DNA of 50,000 nucleotides from Novosphingobium sp. PC22D (GTDB lineage Bacteria > Pseudomonadota > Alphaproteobacteria > Sphingomonadales > Sphingomonadaceae), in NCBI RefSeq assembly GCF_002556635.1, contig NZ_MWMO01000013.1, positions 1 through 50,000 of the forward strand, in the 5' to 3' direction. The notes beneath the pieces are model-generated. The model saw nothing but the letters and a program-made list of their open reading frames with translations. It had not been told where the DNA came from and did no database searches. Numbering within the stretch: position 1 is the first letter of the stretch; each line of letters begins with the position of its first letter. Shown here in pieces: positions 1 to 7,869 of this stretch. A program made the position numbers and the translations under genes.

Positions 1-126
1 GGCTATACCAAGGACTGGCCGGTCGAACGCTACCTGCGCGACGCCAAGCTGCTCGACATCGGCGCGGGCACCAACGAGATCCGGCGCATGCTGATCGGCA
101 GGGAACTGATCGGCGCCGGCACCTGA
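1..126 (+). CDS. Acyl-CoA dehydrogenase, C-terminal end (partial)
   Basis: Only the last 41 codons are in the window; the gene enters from the left and stops with TGA at 124-126. The visible peptide contains the RYLRDAKLLDIGAGTNEI block followed by RRMLIGREL. This is the usual C-terminal signature of acyl-CoA dehydrogenases, where the GTNEI loop contacts FAD of the neighbouring subunit. Family knowledge says such enzymes introduce an alpha,beta double bond into acyl-CoA thioesters. It ends more than 400 bp before the receptor gene, so it may belong to a unit further left or to the same catabolic region; the window does not decide this. Confidence 0.85.
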   Translation, partial: GYTKDWPVERYLRDAKLLDIGAGTNEIRRMLIGRELIGAGT

Positions 127-563
127 GATCGGCAGTCCGGGCCAGCGCCAGGGGCCGCTGCACCGCAGCTCAACAGGGCGCGAGACCGGACTTGGCGCCG
201 ATCGAGATGGCGATGGAATCGGCGCGGCGAAAGTGCTGGAGGCACCGCCGACCGACGTGGTCTGTCAGGATGACAAGATCATAATGACAAGGATGCACGG
301 CGCGCGTTTCGACCCGCCTGATTCTCGGGTCAATTCGGTGCCGGCGCTTCATCCGCGATGCGTGGCAAGCGCCGCAGGCCTGACCCGCGCTTCACGAAAC
401 ATATTGATATAATTTAATAAAATATCCCAAGCGCGGCTACCTTTGCTGCGCGTGCGGTCCGTCCTGTCCATCTTTTGACTTGCCAGCCAAATTTATTTCG
501 ATATCAATGTAATTCGTACTGACGCCCACCAGAAGGCGTCAACCTTTGGGAGAGGAGATGGTC
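127..563. other. Intergenic region upstream of the receptor gene
   Basis: No convincing gene in about 437 bp. The first 260 bp are GC-rich and show no start codon with a ribosome site and no recognisable protein. From about 391 the sequence turns A/T-rich, including a weak look-alike of the island operator at 401-413. The clear operator is at 493-512. A possible -35 box TTGACT lies at 475-480, but the -10 element is not clear. The ribosome binding sequence of the receptor (GGGAGAGGAG, 548-557) closes the region. Confidence 0.6.
493..512. promoter_or_regulatory. Island operator, receptor gene
   Basis: The 20-mer TTATTTCGATATCAATGTAA matches the perfect palindrome TTATATCGATATCGATATAA at 17 of 20 positions. 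It lies 51 nt before the receptor ATG at 564 and just downstream of a TTGACT sequence (475-480). It is one of five strong copies, each beside a transcription unit of the same island. The binding protein is inferred to be the island MarR regulator (3359-3838). Confidence 0.72.
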
Positions 564-2867
564 ATGCGGCCTTCAAGAAAGACGATGGGCACGAGTCTGT
601 TCGCGGTTATGGCGACCGCCTTTTTTCCGGCCGCAGCATTGGCGCAGGAAACCGCTGGGTCGACGGATACCGGCCAATCACAGGCGACGAAGGCCAATGA
701 CGGCTTCGGCGAAATCCTCGTTTACGCCCAGCGCAAGTCACGGGGCGAAGCGTTGCAGGATGTGCCGATGGCGATCACCGCCGTGAACTCCGAGGCACTC
801 GAACAAGCCCATGCCGTGGACATCCGTGACGTGGGACGCCTCGTGCCGAACGCGCAGCTTGACGGCGTCGGGACCTTCCCCGGCTTCGCCAATTTCTTCA
901 TGCGCGGTGTCGGCGTCAGCACCAGCGTGCGCTCGCTCGATCCCGCGATCAACATCGTTCAGGACGGCATGGTCATCGGCTATCAGGCCGGCGCCGTGCT
1001 CGACACGTTCGACACGGAAAGCGTCGAGGTGCTTCGCGGGCCGCAGGGCGTGCTGTTCGGTCGCAATGCGTCCGGCGGTGTCGTTAGCCTCCGTTCCAAG
1101 CGGCCGACCGGCGACTTTTCAGCGGAGCTGAAGCTGACGATCGGCAATGAAGGCACGGTCGAAACGCGTAGCGCCGTTGAAGGCGCTGTCGTCGAGGACA
1201 AGATTCTGGCGCGCTTCGCGGTGCTGACGCGAAACAACAACGGCTTCTTCACCAACGATAACAACGGCACCTTCGTGGTCGTGCCTTCGAGCGTGAACGT
1301 CAATCCGACCGGTGCCGACGCGGCCCGGCATGAGGTGGAGTCCGTCGCCGACACCAACGAGATCGTGGTCAAGTCGACCTGGGTGTTCAACTTGGCCGAG
1401 GGATCGCAATTCACCCTGCTCGGTCAGTATCTGAACTTTGACGACGGCGGTGGGCCGACCCGCACCTATTATGTGCCGGGCACGCCGGAGCGGCAGCTTC
1501 AGACCGTCTGGGGCTGGTATCCCGAACAGAAGAAATGGGGCGTGAACCTCGGCGATTCCGGCTACACCAAGATCAAGGGCTATCACCTGATCGGCGAGCT
1601 GGAACAGGATGCCGGACCCGGTACGCTGACTGTGCTCGGTGCCTATCGCCGCATCAAATATGATGCGACGCTGAACGTCGGCGGCGATCCGTTCAACGTC
1701 CTGCTGTTCCCCGACAACCGCGAGAAGGCGACGCAGGAGAGCCTCGAGGCGCGGTACAATGTCGATCTGACCGATCGCCTGTCGCTCCTCGTCGGCGGCT
1801 TTTACTTCCACCTCGACACCGACGTGACCGAAAAACGCCTGCTGCGTCTCGCCACGTCGACGACCGACAAGCGCTATACGCTGAACGTCTGGAACTAGGA
1901 CATCAAGTCCTTCGCCTTCTTCGGCAACATTGATTACGAACTACTCGACAACCTGACGCTCTCCGCCGGTATCCGCTACAGCAAGGATACCAAGAAGATA
2001 CACATCCTGCCGCTGACGAACTGCCCGGGCCAGAGCTTTGACTCCTGTCCCAGCGATTTCCTCGACGCGAAGCAGTCGTGGGACGATGTCTCGCCACGCT
2101 TCGTAGTCAATTATGCGATCAACCCGAATGTCCGCGTCTATGCAAGCTACTCGCGCGGCTATCGCGCAGGCAACTTCAACGCGCGCGCGCCATCGGCGGG
2201 CGGCGCTGTCACGCCGGCCAGTCCCGAGACGGTGAGTTCGTACGAGGCGGGCGTGAAGTCGGACCTGTTCGGCAACACGGTGCGGATCAACGTCAACTAT
2301 TTCTACCAGAAGTATGACGATATCCAGCGCTTGGTCCAGTTCGCGGTGCCCGGTGAATCGCCGCTGCAGCAGTTGTTCAACGCGGCCTCGGCGACGATCC
2401 AGGGCATTGAGCTGGAAACGGCATTCCGGCCGGTTCGGGGGCTGCGGCTCGATGCCAACGTCGGATATACCGACGCGAAGTACGATTCCTTCGACAACCT
2501 GACGGGGCTCGAGCCCGGACAGGATTCGACGGACCTGAGGTTCGACCGCGTGCCCAAGTGGACGGCTTACGCCGGGGCCACATACGACATGGACGTGGGG
2601 GCCTCGGACAAGCTTTCGTTCCACGCCGGTTATTCTTGGCGGTCGCACGTCTACACCGACGTTCTCAACACGCCGGTGCTGGAACAGGATGACTACGGCC
2701 TGCTCGACGCGAGCGTGACCTATGAGCGTGAGAACTGGACGTTCGGCATTTTCGGTCGCAACATCGCAAACACCGAATATGCCGAGATCAAATCGGCGGG
2801 CCTCGGCTACAACGCGTTCGGCGGCAGTCCCCGCTACTACGGAGCCGAGATCGGAGTCCGGTTTTGA
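564..2867 (+). pseudogene. TonB-dependent receptor, interrupted by an in-frame amber codon
   Basis: Outer-membrane TonB-dependent receptor, 767 codons if the internal stop is read through. ATG 564 is preferred because GGGAGAGGAG sits 6 nt upstream; the product starts with a signal peptide ending AAALAQ. The plug domain covers roughly residues 50-190 (QDVPMAITAV, VEVLRGPQGVLFGRNASGG), followed by a beta barrel ending in the typical aromatic residue (GAEIGVRF). A TAG at 1896-1898 (codon 445) interrupts the barrel. The same frame then stays open for 322 codons to 2867 with normal barrel sequence (YASYSRGYRAGNFN), so this is a point nonsense change and not a frameshift. A single C-to-T change from CAG would explain it (inference). 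The short product would lack about 40% of the protein. A base-call error is possible. It would take up the island substrate; the operator is at 493-512. Confidence 0.85.
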
Positions 2868-2896
2868 TCCCCGCGCGGTCGCGCGAGACGGTCGAC

Positions 2897-3364
2897 ATGG
2901 CAGACCTCGCGCGCCGCGCGGCGCTCACCGACCTGCAGCTTGATTACGCCTTCGGGATCGATAGCCGCGACTGGGCGCGCTATCGATCCGTTTTCACCGA
3001 CATCGTCGACATGGACTTTTCGAGCTGGCATGGGGGCACGGCCTTGCGGATTCCGGCGGACGAATGGGTCGCCCAGGTCCGCGACCGGCAGTCGGGTTTC
3101 GACGGCACCCAGCATCTGCTGTCCAACCACCGCTTCGCTTTCGACGATGCCGGCGCGACCGGCACCGCCTATGTCGTCGCGCGCCACTATCTGAACGTCG
3201 ACGGCGAGCCCCACGTCCAGGCGATCGGCGGCTATTATTTCCATCGGTTCGTAAGCGCGGCTGACGGCTGGAAGATCGCCGCGTGCACGCTCAATTTCCT
3301 ATGGACGCAAGGCGATCGGAACTTGTTCCGCCATGCCGCCCGCCGCTGGGCGGACAAGTCATAG
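2897..3364 (+). CDS. SnoaL/NTF2-like protein (SnoaL_4 type)
   Basis: A 155-residue cone-shaped-fold protein of the NTF2/SnoaL superfamily. The opening, MADLARRAALTDLQLDYAF followed by GIDSRDW, is typical of SnoaL_4 proteins of aromatic, steroid and terpenoid clusters, some of which act as dehydratases or isomerases and others as small subunits or binding proteins. ATG 2897 fits the family N-terminus; an alternative TTG at 2864 would overlap the receptor stop. It is translated directly after the receptor and is probably in the same unit. The 3' end overlaps the convergent marR gene by 6 bp. The His residues QHLLSNHR (around residue 73) sit where such proteins often have an active-site His. The reaction is unknown. 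Confidence 0.75.
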   Translation: MADLARRAALTDLQLDYAFGIDSRDWARYRSVFTDIVDMDFSSWHGGTALRIPADEWVAQVRDRQSGFDGTQHLLSNHRFAFDDAGATGTAYVVARHYLNVDGEPHVQAIGGYYFHRFVSAADGWKIAACTLNFLWTQGDRNLFRHAARRWADKS

Positions 3365-3838
3365 CTTGGCCAGTTGCTGGTCCACTCGTTTCATCGCCCG
3401 CCGGACCATCTCGATGTCATCGGCGCCGATCGCGTGGAACACCACATCGGTAACGCTCCGGCTGAGCGCGTTGCCTTCCTTTGCAACCTGCCGTCCCGTC
3501 TCCGTCAGGCGAGCCATGATCCGGCGCTGATCGTCGGGCGTCGGCTCGCGCACGATATAGCCCAGTTTCTCCAGCCGTTTGAGTTGGTGCGAGACTGTCG
3601 ATTGCGGTAGCGCCATCGTCGATACGATATCACCGGCTGACATCTCCCCCTGTTCCAGAATCGCGACCAACAGTCGCGATTCGGTGAGGTCGATGCCCCA
3701 CCGCTTCAGCAGCGGCTTGGTCACACGCAACAGGTGCGCGTTGATCCGGTGCACCAGAAAAGAGATGCGATCGGTCAGCGGCACCTGGGCCGTCTCTGGG
3801 ATGTGGGCCGGTTCCTCCGAACGGTCAGTTGTCGTCAT
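3359..3838 (-). CDS. MarR-family transcriptional regulator of the catabolic island
   Basis: A 159-residue MarR-type winged-helix protein. After a polar N-terminus, residues 22-60 form the dimer helices (DRISFLVHRINAHLL). The recognition helix region is around residues 72-92 (ALPQSTVSHQLKRLEKLGY), followed by the wing with the DDQRR motif and the C-terminal dimer helix. MarR proteins usually repress catabolic genes and release DNA on binding the substrate or an intermediate. It is the last gene of the unit VOC, hydratase, MFS, marR, overlapping the MFS gene by 14 bp. That unit starts beside the operator at 6377-6396, so it would be autoregulated. It is the only regulator gene inside the island, which makes it the best candidate to bind all five palindromes (inference). 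Confidence 0.88.
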   Translation of the reverse strand: MTTTDRSEEPAHIPETAQVPLTDRISFLVHRINAHLLRVTKPLLKRWGIDLTESRLLVAILEQGEMSAGDIVSTMALPQSTVSHQLKRLEKLGYIVREPTPDDQRRIMARLTETGRQVAKEGNALSRSVTDVVFHAIGADDIEMVRRAMKRVDQQLAKL

Positions 3839-5048
3839 TGTCGAACTCGGGATAGCGACCGAGCAGGAGGATACTCCCCGCGGCGAGCACGAACAAGCCT
3901 GCCGCGATGTGAAAGCTTGCCGCGTAACTGTTCGTCCATTCGTTCACCCTCGAGAAAGCCGTCGGTGCCGTCGCGCTGCCAGTCGCCAGCGCGACGTAGC
4001 TCAGTGAATAAATTCGCGAGTAGGATGCAAGGCCAAAATAGCGCGCCGTCAGAAATGCCAGGACGTCGAGTTCGGCGCCGGCCGCGAGGCCCAGCAGTCC
4101 GCAGGCCATGACGAGCAGCCCGACATGGTTCGAGCTGGCGAGGATCAGGCATGCCAATGCCGGCAGGCTCAGCACGATGGCGGCCACGAGCGGCGCCCAG
4201 ATGCGATCCATCAGGAAACCCGAGAGAATGCGGCCCGGCACCATCGCGATCGCAAAGACGCTGGCAATGGCCGCTGCCTCCGACACGCCGATGCCGCGAT
4301 CGGTGAAGGCCGGCATCAGATTGGGGCCGGCGCCCGAGATCGCCAGATAGCCCATCAGGATCGAGAAAGTGAGGATCCAGAAGCGATAGCCCGAGAGCGC
4401 CTGCCGGGCGGTCAGTCCGCCCTTGAGGACGATGCGAGACCGTCCGCCGGGAATCGACGTCGCCGGCAGGAGCAGGGCCACCACCGGAACCGCCACGACG
4501 ATCGGCATGGCGGCGATGACGCGCAGCGTGAAGCGCCAGCCATGACCGGGTTCGATCGCCGCGACGAGGTTGGGCAGGAGGAATGCGACGCCGGCAGTGC
4601 CGATCAGCGCGAGGCCGAGCGCGGTTCCGCGCGCCTTGTCGAACGACGAGGCGATGACCTGCGACCACAGTACCGGATTGGACCCGGCGCCGAGGATCGC
4701 GGCGAGCGCATACCCCAGCCAGAAGCCCGGAAGTGATTGGGCCAACGAAGCGAAGAAGAGGCCCGCCGCGACGCCGAACAACGAGGGGACGGCGATCCGG
4801 CGCGCGCCGAAGCGGTCGATCATCCAGCCCGTCACCGGGGCGGTCAGCGCCCCGATGCCGGAACTGAACAGGATGGCGAACTGGATGCTCGACCGGGTCC
4901 AGCCCGTGTCCGCTTCGATTGGCTTGGTCAGAGGCCCGATCGAGTAGAAGGGCAGGGCGATCGCGCTGCAGGCGACGCCGATGGCGCAGGCCAGGAGGAT
5001 GGGCCAACCCCGGCGCAACTCGTCCCAGCCGTGAAAAGCTGCGCTCAT
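3825..5048 (-). CDS. MFS transporter
   Basis: A 407-residue major facilitator protein with about 12 hydrophobic segments. The loop after helix 2 carries the motif-A variant GWMIDRFGARRI (residues 74-85), and helix 5 has the GxxxG-rich region around LGLALIGTAG. It resembles the oxalate/formate antiporter and monocarboxylate-transporter-like group (UhpC/OFA region of the superfamily). Expected role: carrying the island substrate or an organic acid product through the inner membrane. ATG 5048 overlaps the stop of the upstream hydratase gene by 4 bp, and the 3' end overlaps marR by 14 bp, so the genes are translationally coupled. Direction of transport cannot be told from the sequence. Confidence 0.85.
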   Translation of the reverse strand: MSAAFHGWDELRRGWPILLACAIGVACSAIALPFYSIGPLTKPIEADTGWTRSSIQFAILFSSGIGALTAPVTGWMIDRFGARRIAVPSLFGVAAGLFFASLAQSLPGFWLGYALAAILGAGSNPVLWSQVIASSFDKARGTALGLALIGTAGVAFLLPNLVAAIEPGHGWRFTLRVIAAMPIVVAVPVVALLLPATSIPGGRSRIVLKGGLTARQALSGYRFWILTFSILMGYLAISGAGPNLMPAFTDRGIGVSEAAAIASVFAIAMVPGRILSGFLMDRIWAPLVAAIVLSLPALACLILASSNHVGLLVMACGLLGLAAGAELDVLAFLTARYFGLASYSRIYSLSYVALATGSATAPTAFSRVNEWTNSYAASFHIAAGLFVLAAGSILLLGRYPEFDNDDN

Positions 5049-5827
5049 CGCGCCACCTCCAGTTCCGTCGGCGCGAGGCCGTCGATCTGCATGAGGTAGC
5101 GGCCGGGCTCGGTCAGCGGCACCGCCGGCCCGAGCGCGCCAGTAAGCACCAGATCGCCCGGCCGCAGGCTGCGCCCGCGCGCTATCGAATCCTCCAGGAA
5201 CCAGCGATAGATGCCAAGGACGCCGCCCAGGCAGTCAGCCGCGCTGCCCGTTGCGACCGTTTCGCCGTCGCGCGTCATGACCATGGAGGCCGCGGACAAG
5301 TCCACTTCCGTGGGAAGCGCGCTCTGCGGGCCGCGCACATGCCAGCCGCAACAGGCGTTGTCGGCGATCGCCTGATCCACGGACGCGGGCCAGCCGGCGA
5401 TGCGGGAATCGGCGATCTCGAAGGCGGGCCAGATCCGCGCGATCGATCCCAGCAGCGTGGCTTCGTCGGCGCGCGGGTCGCACGCCTGGGCCAATTCCAG
5501 CATGATTTCGCCCTCCAGCCGGGGAGCGATCGCGCTCGCCAGGGCGAAGCGGGCGCCATCGCCAAGGCCGGCGTCGGCGAACAGACGCCCGACCATCGGC
5601 TCGCTCGCGCCGAATGCGTCCATCGCGGCGCGGGACGTCAGGCCGATCTTCCAGCCCGCCTGCGCCGTCCCCCTTGCGACGGCATGCGCGCCGAGCCCGT
5701 CGGACACGCAATAGGCTTGTTCGGCATCCGCGACGATTCCGTCGAGCGCGTCGCGATCGATCGGGCGAACGTCCAAACGGGCGCGCTCGAGCGCGTCGGC
5801 GAGAGCATCCATGGCGGGCACGCTCAC
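5045..5827 (-). CDS. 2-keto-4-pentenoate hydratase-like protein (FAH superfamily)
   Basis: A 260-residue protein of the MhpD/fumarylacetoacetate-hydrolase superfamily. It shows GWKIGLTS (near residue 59), the metal-site region RLEGEIMLEL (near 104), and the C-terminal block GDLVLTGALGPAVPL. Known members hydrate 2-hydroxypenta-2,4-dienoate or decarboxylate 4-oxalocrotonate after meta ring cleavage. The start is taken as GTG 5827 because it overlaps the stop of the VOC gene in a GTGA junction; an ATG at 5812 is the alternative. The open frame extends upstream to 6022 but that part is antisense-like sequence inside the VOC gene. In this island it would act late, on a ring-opened unsaturated keto acid. 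The exact substrate is not deducible. Confidence 0.82.
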   Translation of the reverse strand: MSVPAMDALADALERARLDVRPIDRDALDGIVADAEQAYCVSDGLGAHAVARGTAQAGWKIGLTSRAAMDAFGASEPMVGRLFADAGLGDGARFALASAIAPRLEGEIMLELAQACDPRADEATLLGSIARIWPAFEIADSRIAGWPASVDQAIADNACCGWHVRGPQSALPTEVDLSAASMVMTRDGETVATGSAADCLGGVLGIYRWFLEDSIARGRSLRPGDLVLTGALGPAVPLTEPGRYLMQIDGLAPTELEVAR

Positions 5828-6357
5828 AGTTCGACCTTCAACTGCCCGGCCCCGTCGCGCGCCGCTTCTTCGACCATGCGGTAAAACGCCAGCAGGCTCT
5901 CGTTCGGCCTGTAGACTTCGATCATATGGCCGAGCATCGGCCGGGTATCGACGTAGGTCGCGCCGCGCCCCTCCCGGGTCGTCAGCTCGGTTGCCGCCGG
6001 AAAGCCAAGCTTCGCGTACCACGCGACCATCGCATCATGATCGGCCGGCAGGATCGCCATGTGGTGCAGCCCTTCCTCGTGCGCGGCGAACATGTCGCGA
6101 AATGCGGAGGGCTCGTCTCCGTGCTGCTGCACCAATTCGATCTGGAGGTCCCCGATCTGGGCATGCGCGGCGCTCAGCGACAGCGTCGACGGCGTCCCGT
6201 GATAGCGCACGTCTTCCAGCGCGAGCCGCCGTCGCATGATGAACGGCCCGATGCCCCAAAGCGCATGGAAGCGTTCCACCGCCTCGTCGACGTCGCGGAC
6301 ATGATAGGCATTCTGAATGATCGCCTGACAGGCGGGCGTGGACGGAGTGAGCCGCAT
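5824..6357 (-). CDS. VOC-family protein (glyoxalase/dioxygenase fold)
   Basis: A 177-residue vicinal-oxygen-chelate protein of the Glyoxalase_4 / methylmalonyl-CoA-epimerase-like type. The first module begins with QNAYHVRDVDEAVERF, and the second contains GLHHMAILPAD, followed by GHMIEVYRPN. Candidate metal ligands are His18 or a neighbour, the His pair near residues 97-98, and Glu near 147. VOC members include epimerases, lyases and ring-cleaving dioxygenases. Its position at the head of the unit with the hydratase suggests action on an oxygenated intermediate (inference). It is the first gene after the promoter with TTGACA at 6414-6419 and the operator at 6377-6396. A GAGGGG ribosome site precedes ATG 6357. 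Confidence 0.78.
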   Translation of the reverse strand: MRLTPSTPACQAIIQNAYHVRDVDEAVERFHALWGIGPFIMRRRLALEDVRYHGTPSTLSLSAAHAQIGDLQIELVQQHGDEPSAFRDMFAAHEEGLHHMAILPADHDAMVAWYAKLGFPAATELTTREGRGATYVDTRPMLGHMIEVYRPNESLLAFYRMVEEAARDGAGQLKVEL

Positions 6358-6376
6358 CTATCCCCTCGGATTCTAT

Positions 6377-6396
6377 TTATATCGATTTCGATGCTT
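6377..6396. promoter_or_regulatory. Island operator, VOC-marR unit
   Basis: The 20-mer TTATATCGATTTCGATGCTT keeps the left half and core of the island palindrome and differs mainly at its right end (15 of 20 positions match). It lies 19 nt before the VOC start codon at 6357. Because marR is the last gene of this unit, binding here would give autoregulation. Confidence 0.72.
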
Positions 6397-6419
6397 TATG
6401 CTTTGCGGCACGTTGTCAA
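6391..6419 (-). promoter_or_regulatory. Promoter of the VOC-hydratase-MFS-marR unit
   Basis: Reading the minus strand, a consensus -35 box TTGACA (6414-6419) is followed by a 17-nt spacer and a weak -10 hexamer AAGCAT (6391-6396). The -10 hexamer forms the edge of the operator at 6377-6396, so a bound repressor would cover the -10 and the expected transcription start. The same arrangement occurs in the promoter at 17191-17219. Promoter function is inferred from spacing and position. Confidence 0.65.
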
Positions 6420-6467
6420 CTGGATTGGCTCCGGCTTTGCCCACGCCCCGTTTTGTCGCGCTTGCAT

Positions 6468-6487
6468 TTATATTGATTTCGATATAT
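6468..6487. promoter_or_regulatory. Island operator, amidohydrolase-P450 operon
   Basis: The 20-mer TTATATTGATTTCGATATAT matches the consensus palindrome at 17 of 20 positions and ends 14 nt before the ATG at 6502. TTGCAT (6462-6467) directly precedes it. The same TTGCAT-operator-ATC block recurs at 13085-13113, with 1 nt more between the two parts. A -35 of TTGCAT with a -10 of TATCTG (6485-6490, 17-nt spacer) is possible, which would place the operator between the two promoter boxes. Confidence 0.74.
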
Positions 6488-6501
6488 CTGTTTGTGGCAG
6501 G

Positions 6502-7860
6502 ATGAGGATAGACCGGAACGTGCCCGCATCGCCGCCTTATATCATTGAAAACGGAAAGCTATTCGATTCCGTGTGCGATACCGCGCGCGATGCCGCCATC
6601 GCTTTCGATCATGCCGTTGTCGCGATCGGCGCCGAGGCGGAGCAGTGGGCCGCGCGGCAGGATCACGTCGTGCGTATCGACGCGGCCGGCAAGACCGTGA
6701 TGCCCGGTCTCATCGACGCGCATTGCCACATCAGCTTCGATGAACCGATGAGCAACGACGAGCTGTTCTTTCATCGTCGCGAGGGACTGGCCGCCATCGT
6801 CGCGGCGCATAATGCCCGCAAGGTGCTGCGCGCGGGCGTCACCACAATGTTCGACGCCGACACGATCTTCCGCGTTTCGCTCGACTTGCGTGACGCCATC
6901 GAGGGCGGGCTGGTCGAGGGGCCGCGCATGGCTTGCGGCGGCAACGCGCTTTTCACGTCCGTCGGCGGGACGGCGGGGATGCTGGTCCCCGACGAGGGGG
7001 CGATCGGCTACCTCAAGGTCACGCGCACCCGTGACGAGATCGTCACGGAAATCCGTCGCCAGGCGAAATATGGGGTCGACTGGATCAAGATTCACGCCAC
7101 CGGCCTCATTCCCCGGCAGAAGCAGGCGGGGGAGATCCAGGTCTGGAACTACGACGAACTGAAGCTCGCCGCCGACACCGCACATGAACTGGGGCTGCCC
7201 ATCGTCGGGCACTGCCGCAATGCCAGCAGCACCCGCGATTGCGCGCTCGCCGGCTTCGACATGATCCTGCACGCGACCTACATGGACGACGCCGCGCTCA
7301 AGGCCGTCATCGACGCACGCGTGCCGATCGTGCCCACACTTACCTTTCAGGCCGTCCTGGCCGACCACGGCGCGACGGTCGGCGCCAGCGCGTTCCTGCA
7401 GGACCTGTTCGCTCGGGAAGTGTCCGAAAGCAGCGTGATGCTGCGCGCCGCTTTCGACGGCGGCGCGCCGATCCTGTGCGGAAGCGAAAGCGGCTTTTCG
7501 ATCACGCCTTATGGCGAGTGGCATTGGCGCGAGATGCAGGTCCTGGTCGAAAATCTCGGCCTCACGCCCGCGCAGGCCATCGCCAGCGCGACGCGTGAGA
7601 GCGCGCGCGTCCTGGGCTTCGGCGACCGCACCGGCACGCTGGAGCCAGGCAAGGCGGCCGACATCATCCTGGTCGACGGCGATCCGCTCGCCGACGTGAC
7701 CGTTTTCGGGCGCGAAGACGCCGTCACGCACGTCTTCAAGGATGGCCGGGCGGTGGACCTCGCCACGCCGCTGCCCGAGCGGCGGCCGCTCCCCTCCTGG
7801 CGGGTGTCGCAATATTCCACCGTGATCGCGAGCCGCGCGGCGGCGATGCGCAACAAATGA
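6502..7860 (+). CDS. Amidohydrolase-family metallohydrolase (imidazolonepropionase-like)
   Basis: A 452-residue TIM-barrel amidohydrolase flanked by the usual small beta-sandwich parts. Metal-site residues visible: His74 and His76 in GLIDAHCH, Lys197 in DWIKIHATG (candidate carboxylated lysine), His237 in VGHC and His257 in ILHATY. The final acidic ligand, usually Asp in a GTD motif, is Glu329 here (CGSESGF), an unusual replacement. The C-terminus carries LEPGKAADIILVDGDPL, typical of the family. Members hydrolyse cyclic amides, imidazolones, dipeptides or lactone-like rings. ATG 6502 is chosen because it sits just after the operator and because homologous sequence begins there, although the frame is open far upstream. 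It heads the operon with two P450s, two SDRs and a ThuA-like gene. The substrate is unknown. Confidence 0.82.
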   Translation: MRIDRNVPASPPYIIENGKLFDSVCDTARDAAIAFDHAVVAIGAEAEQWAARQDHVVRIDAAGKTVMPGLIDAHCHISFDEPMSNDELFFHRREGLAAIVAAHNARKVLRAGVTTMFDADTIFRVSLDLRDAIEGGLVEGPRMACGGNALFTSVGGTAGMLVPDEGAIGYLKVTRTRDEIVTEIRRQAKYGVDWIKIHATGLIPRQKQAGEIQVWNYDELKLAADTAHELGLPIVGHCRNASSTRDCALAGFDMILHATYMDDAALKAVIDARVPIVPTLTFQAVLADHGATVGASAFLQDLFAREVSESSVMLRAAFDGGAPILCGSESGFSITPYGEWHWREMQVLVENLGLTPAQAIASATRESARVLGFGDRTGTLEPGKAADIILVDGDPLADVTVFGREDAVTHVFKDGRAVDLATPLPERRPLPSWRVSQYSTVIASRAAAMRNK

Positions 7861-7869
7861 GTTCGACGA

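Noticed and set aside
127..400. Open frames between the acyl-CoA dehydrogenase tail and the receptor
   Set aside because: No start codon with ribosome site and no recognisable protein on either strand.
401..413. ATATTGATATAAT as a sixth upstream copy of the island operator
   Set aside because: Only part of one half fits the palindrome and the core is broken; it may be chance in an A/T-rich promoter region.
5614..6501. Upstream extension of the amidohydrolase reading frame
   Set aside because: It runs through the divergent promoter region and antisense to the VOC and hydratase genes; family sequence starts at 6502.
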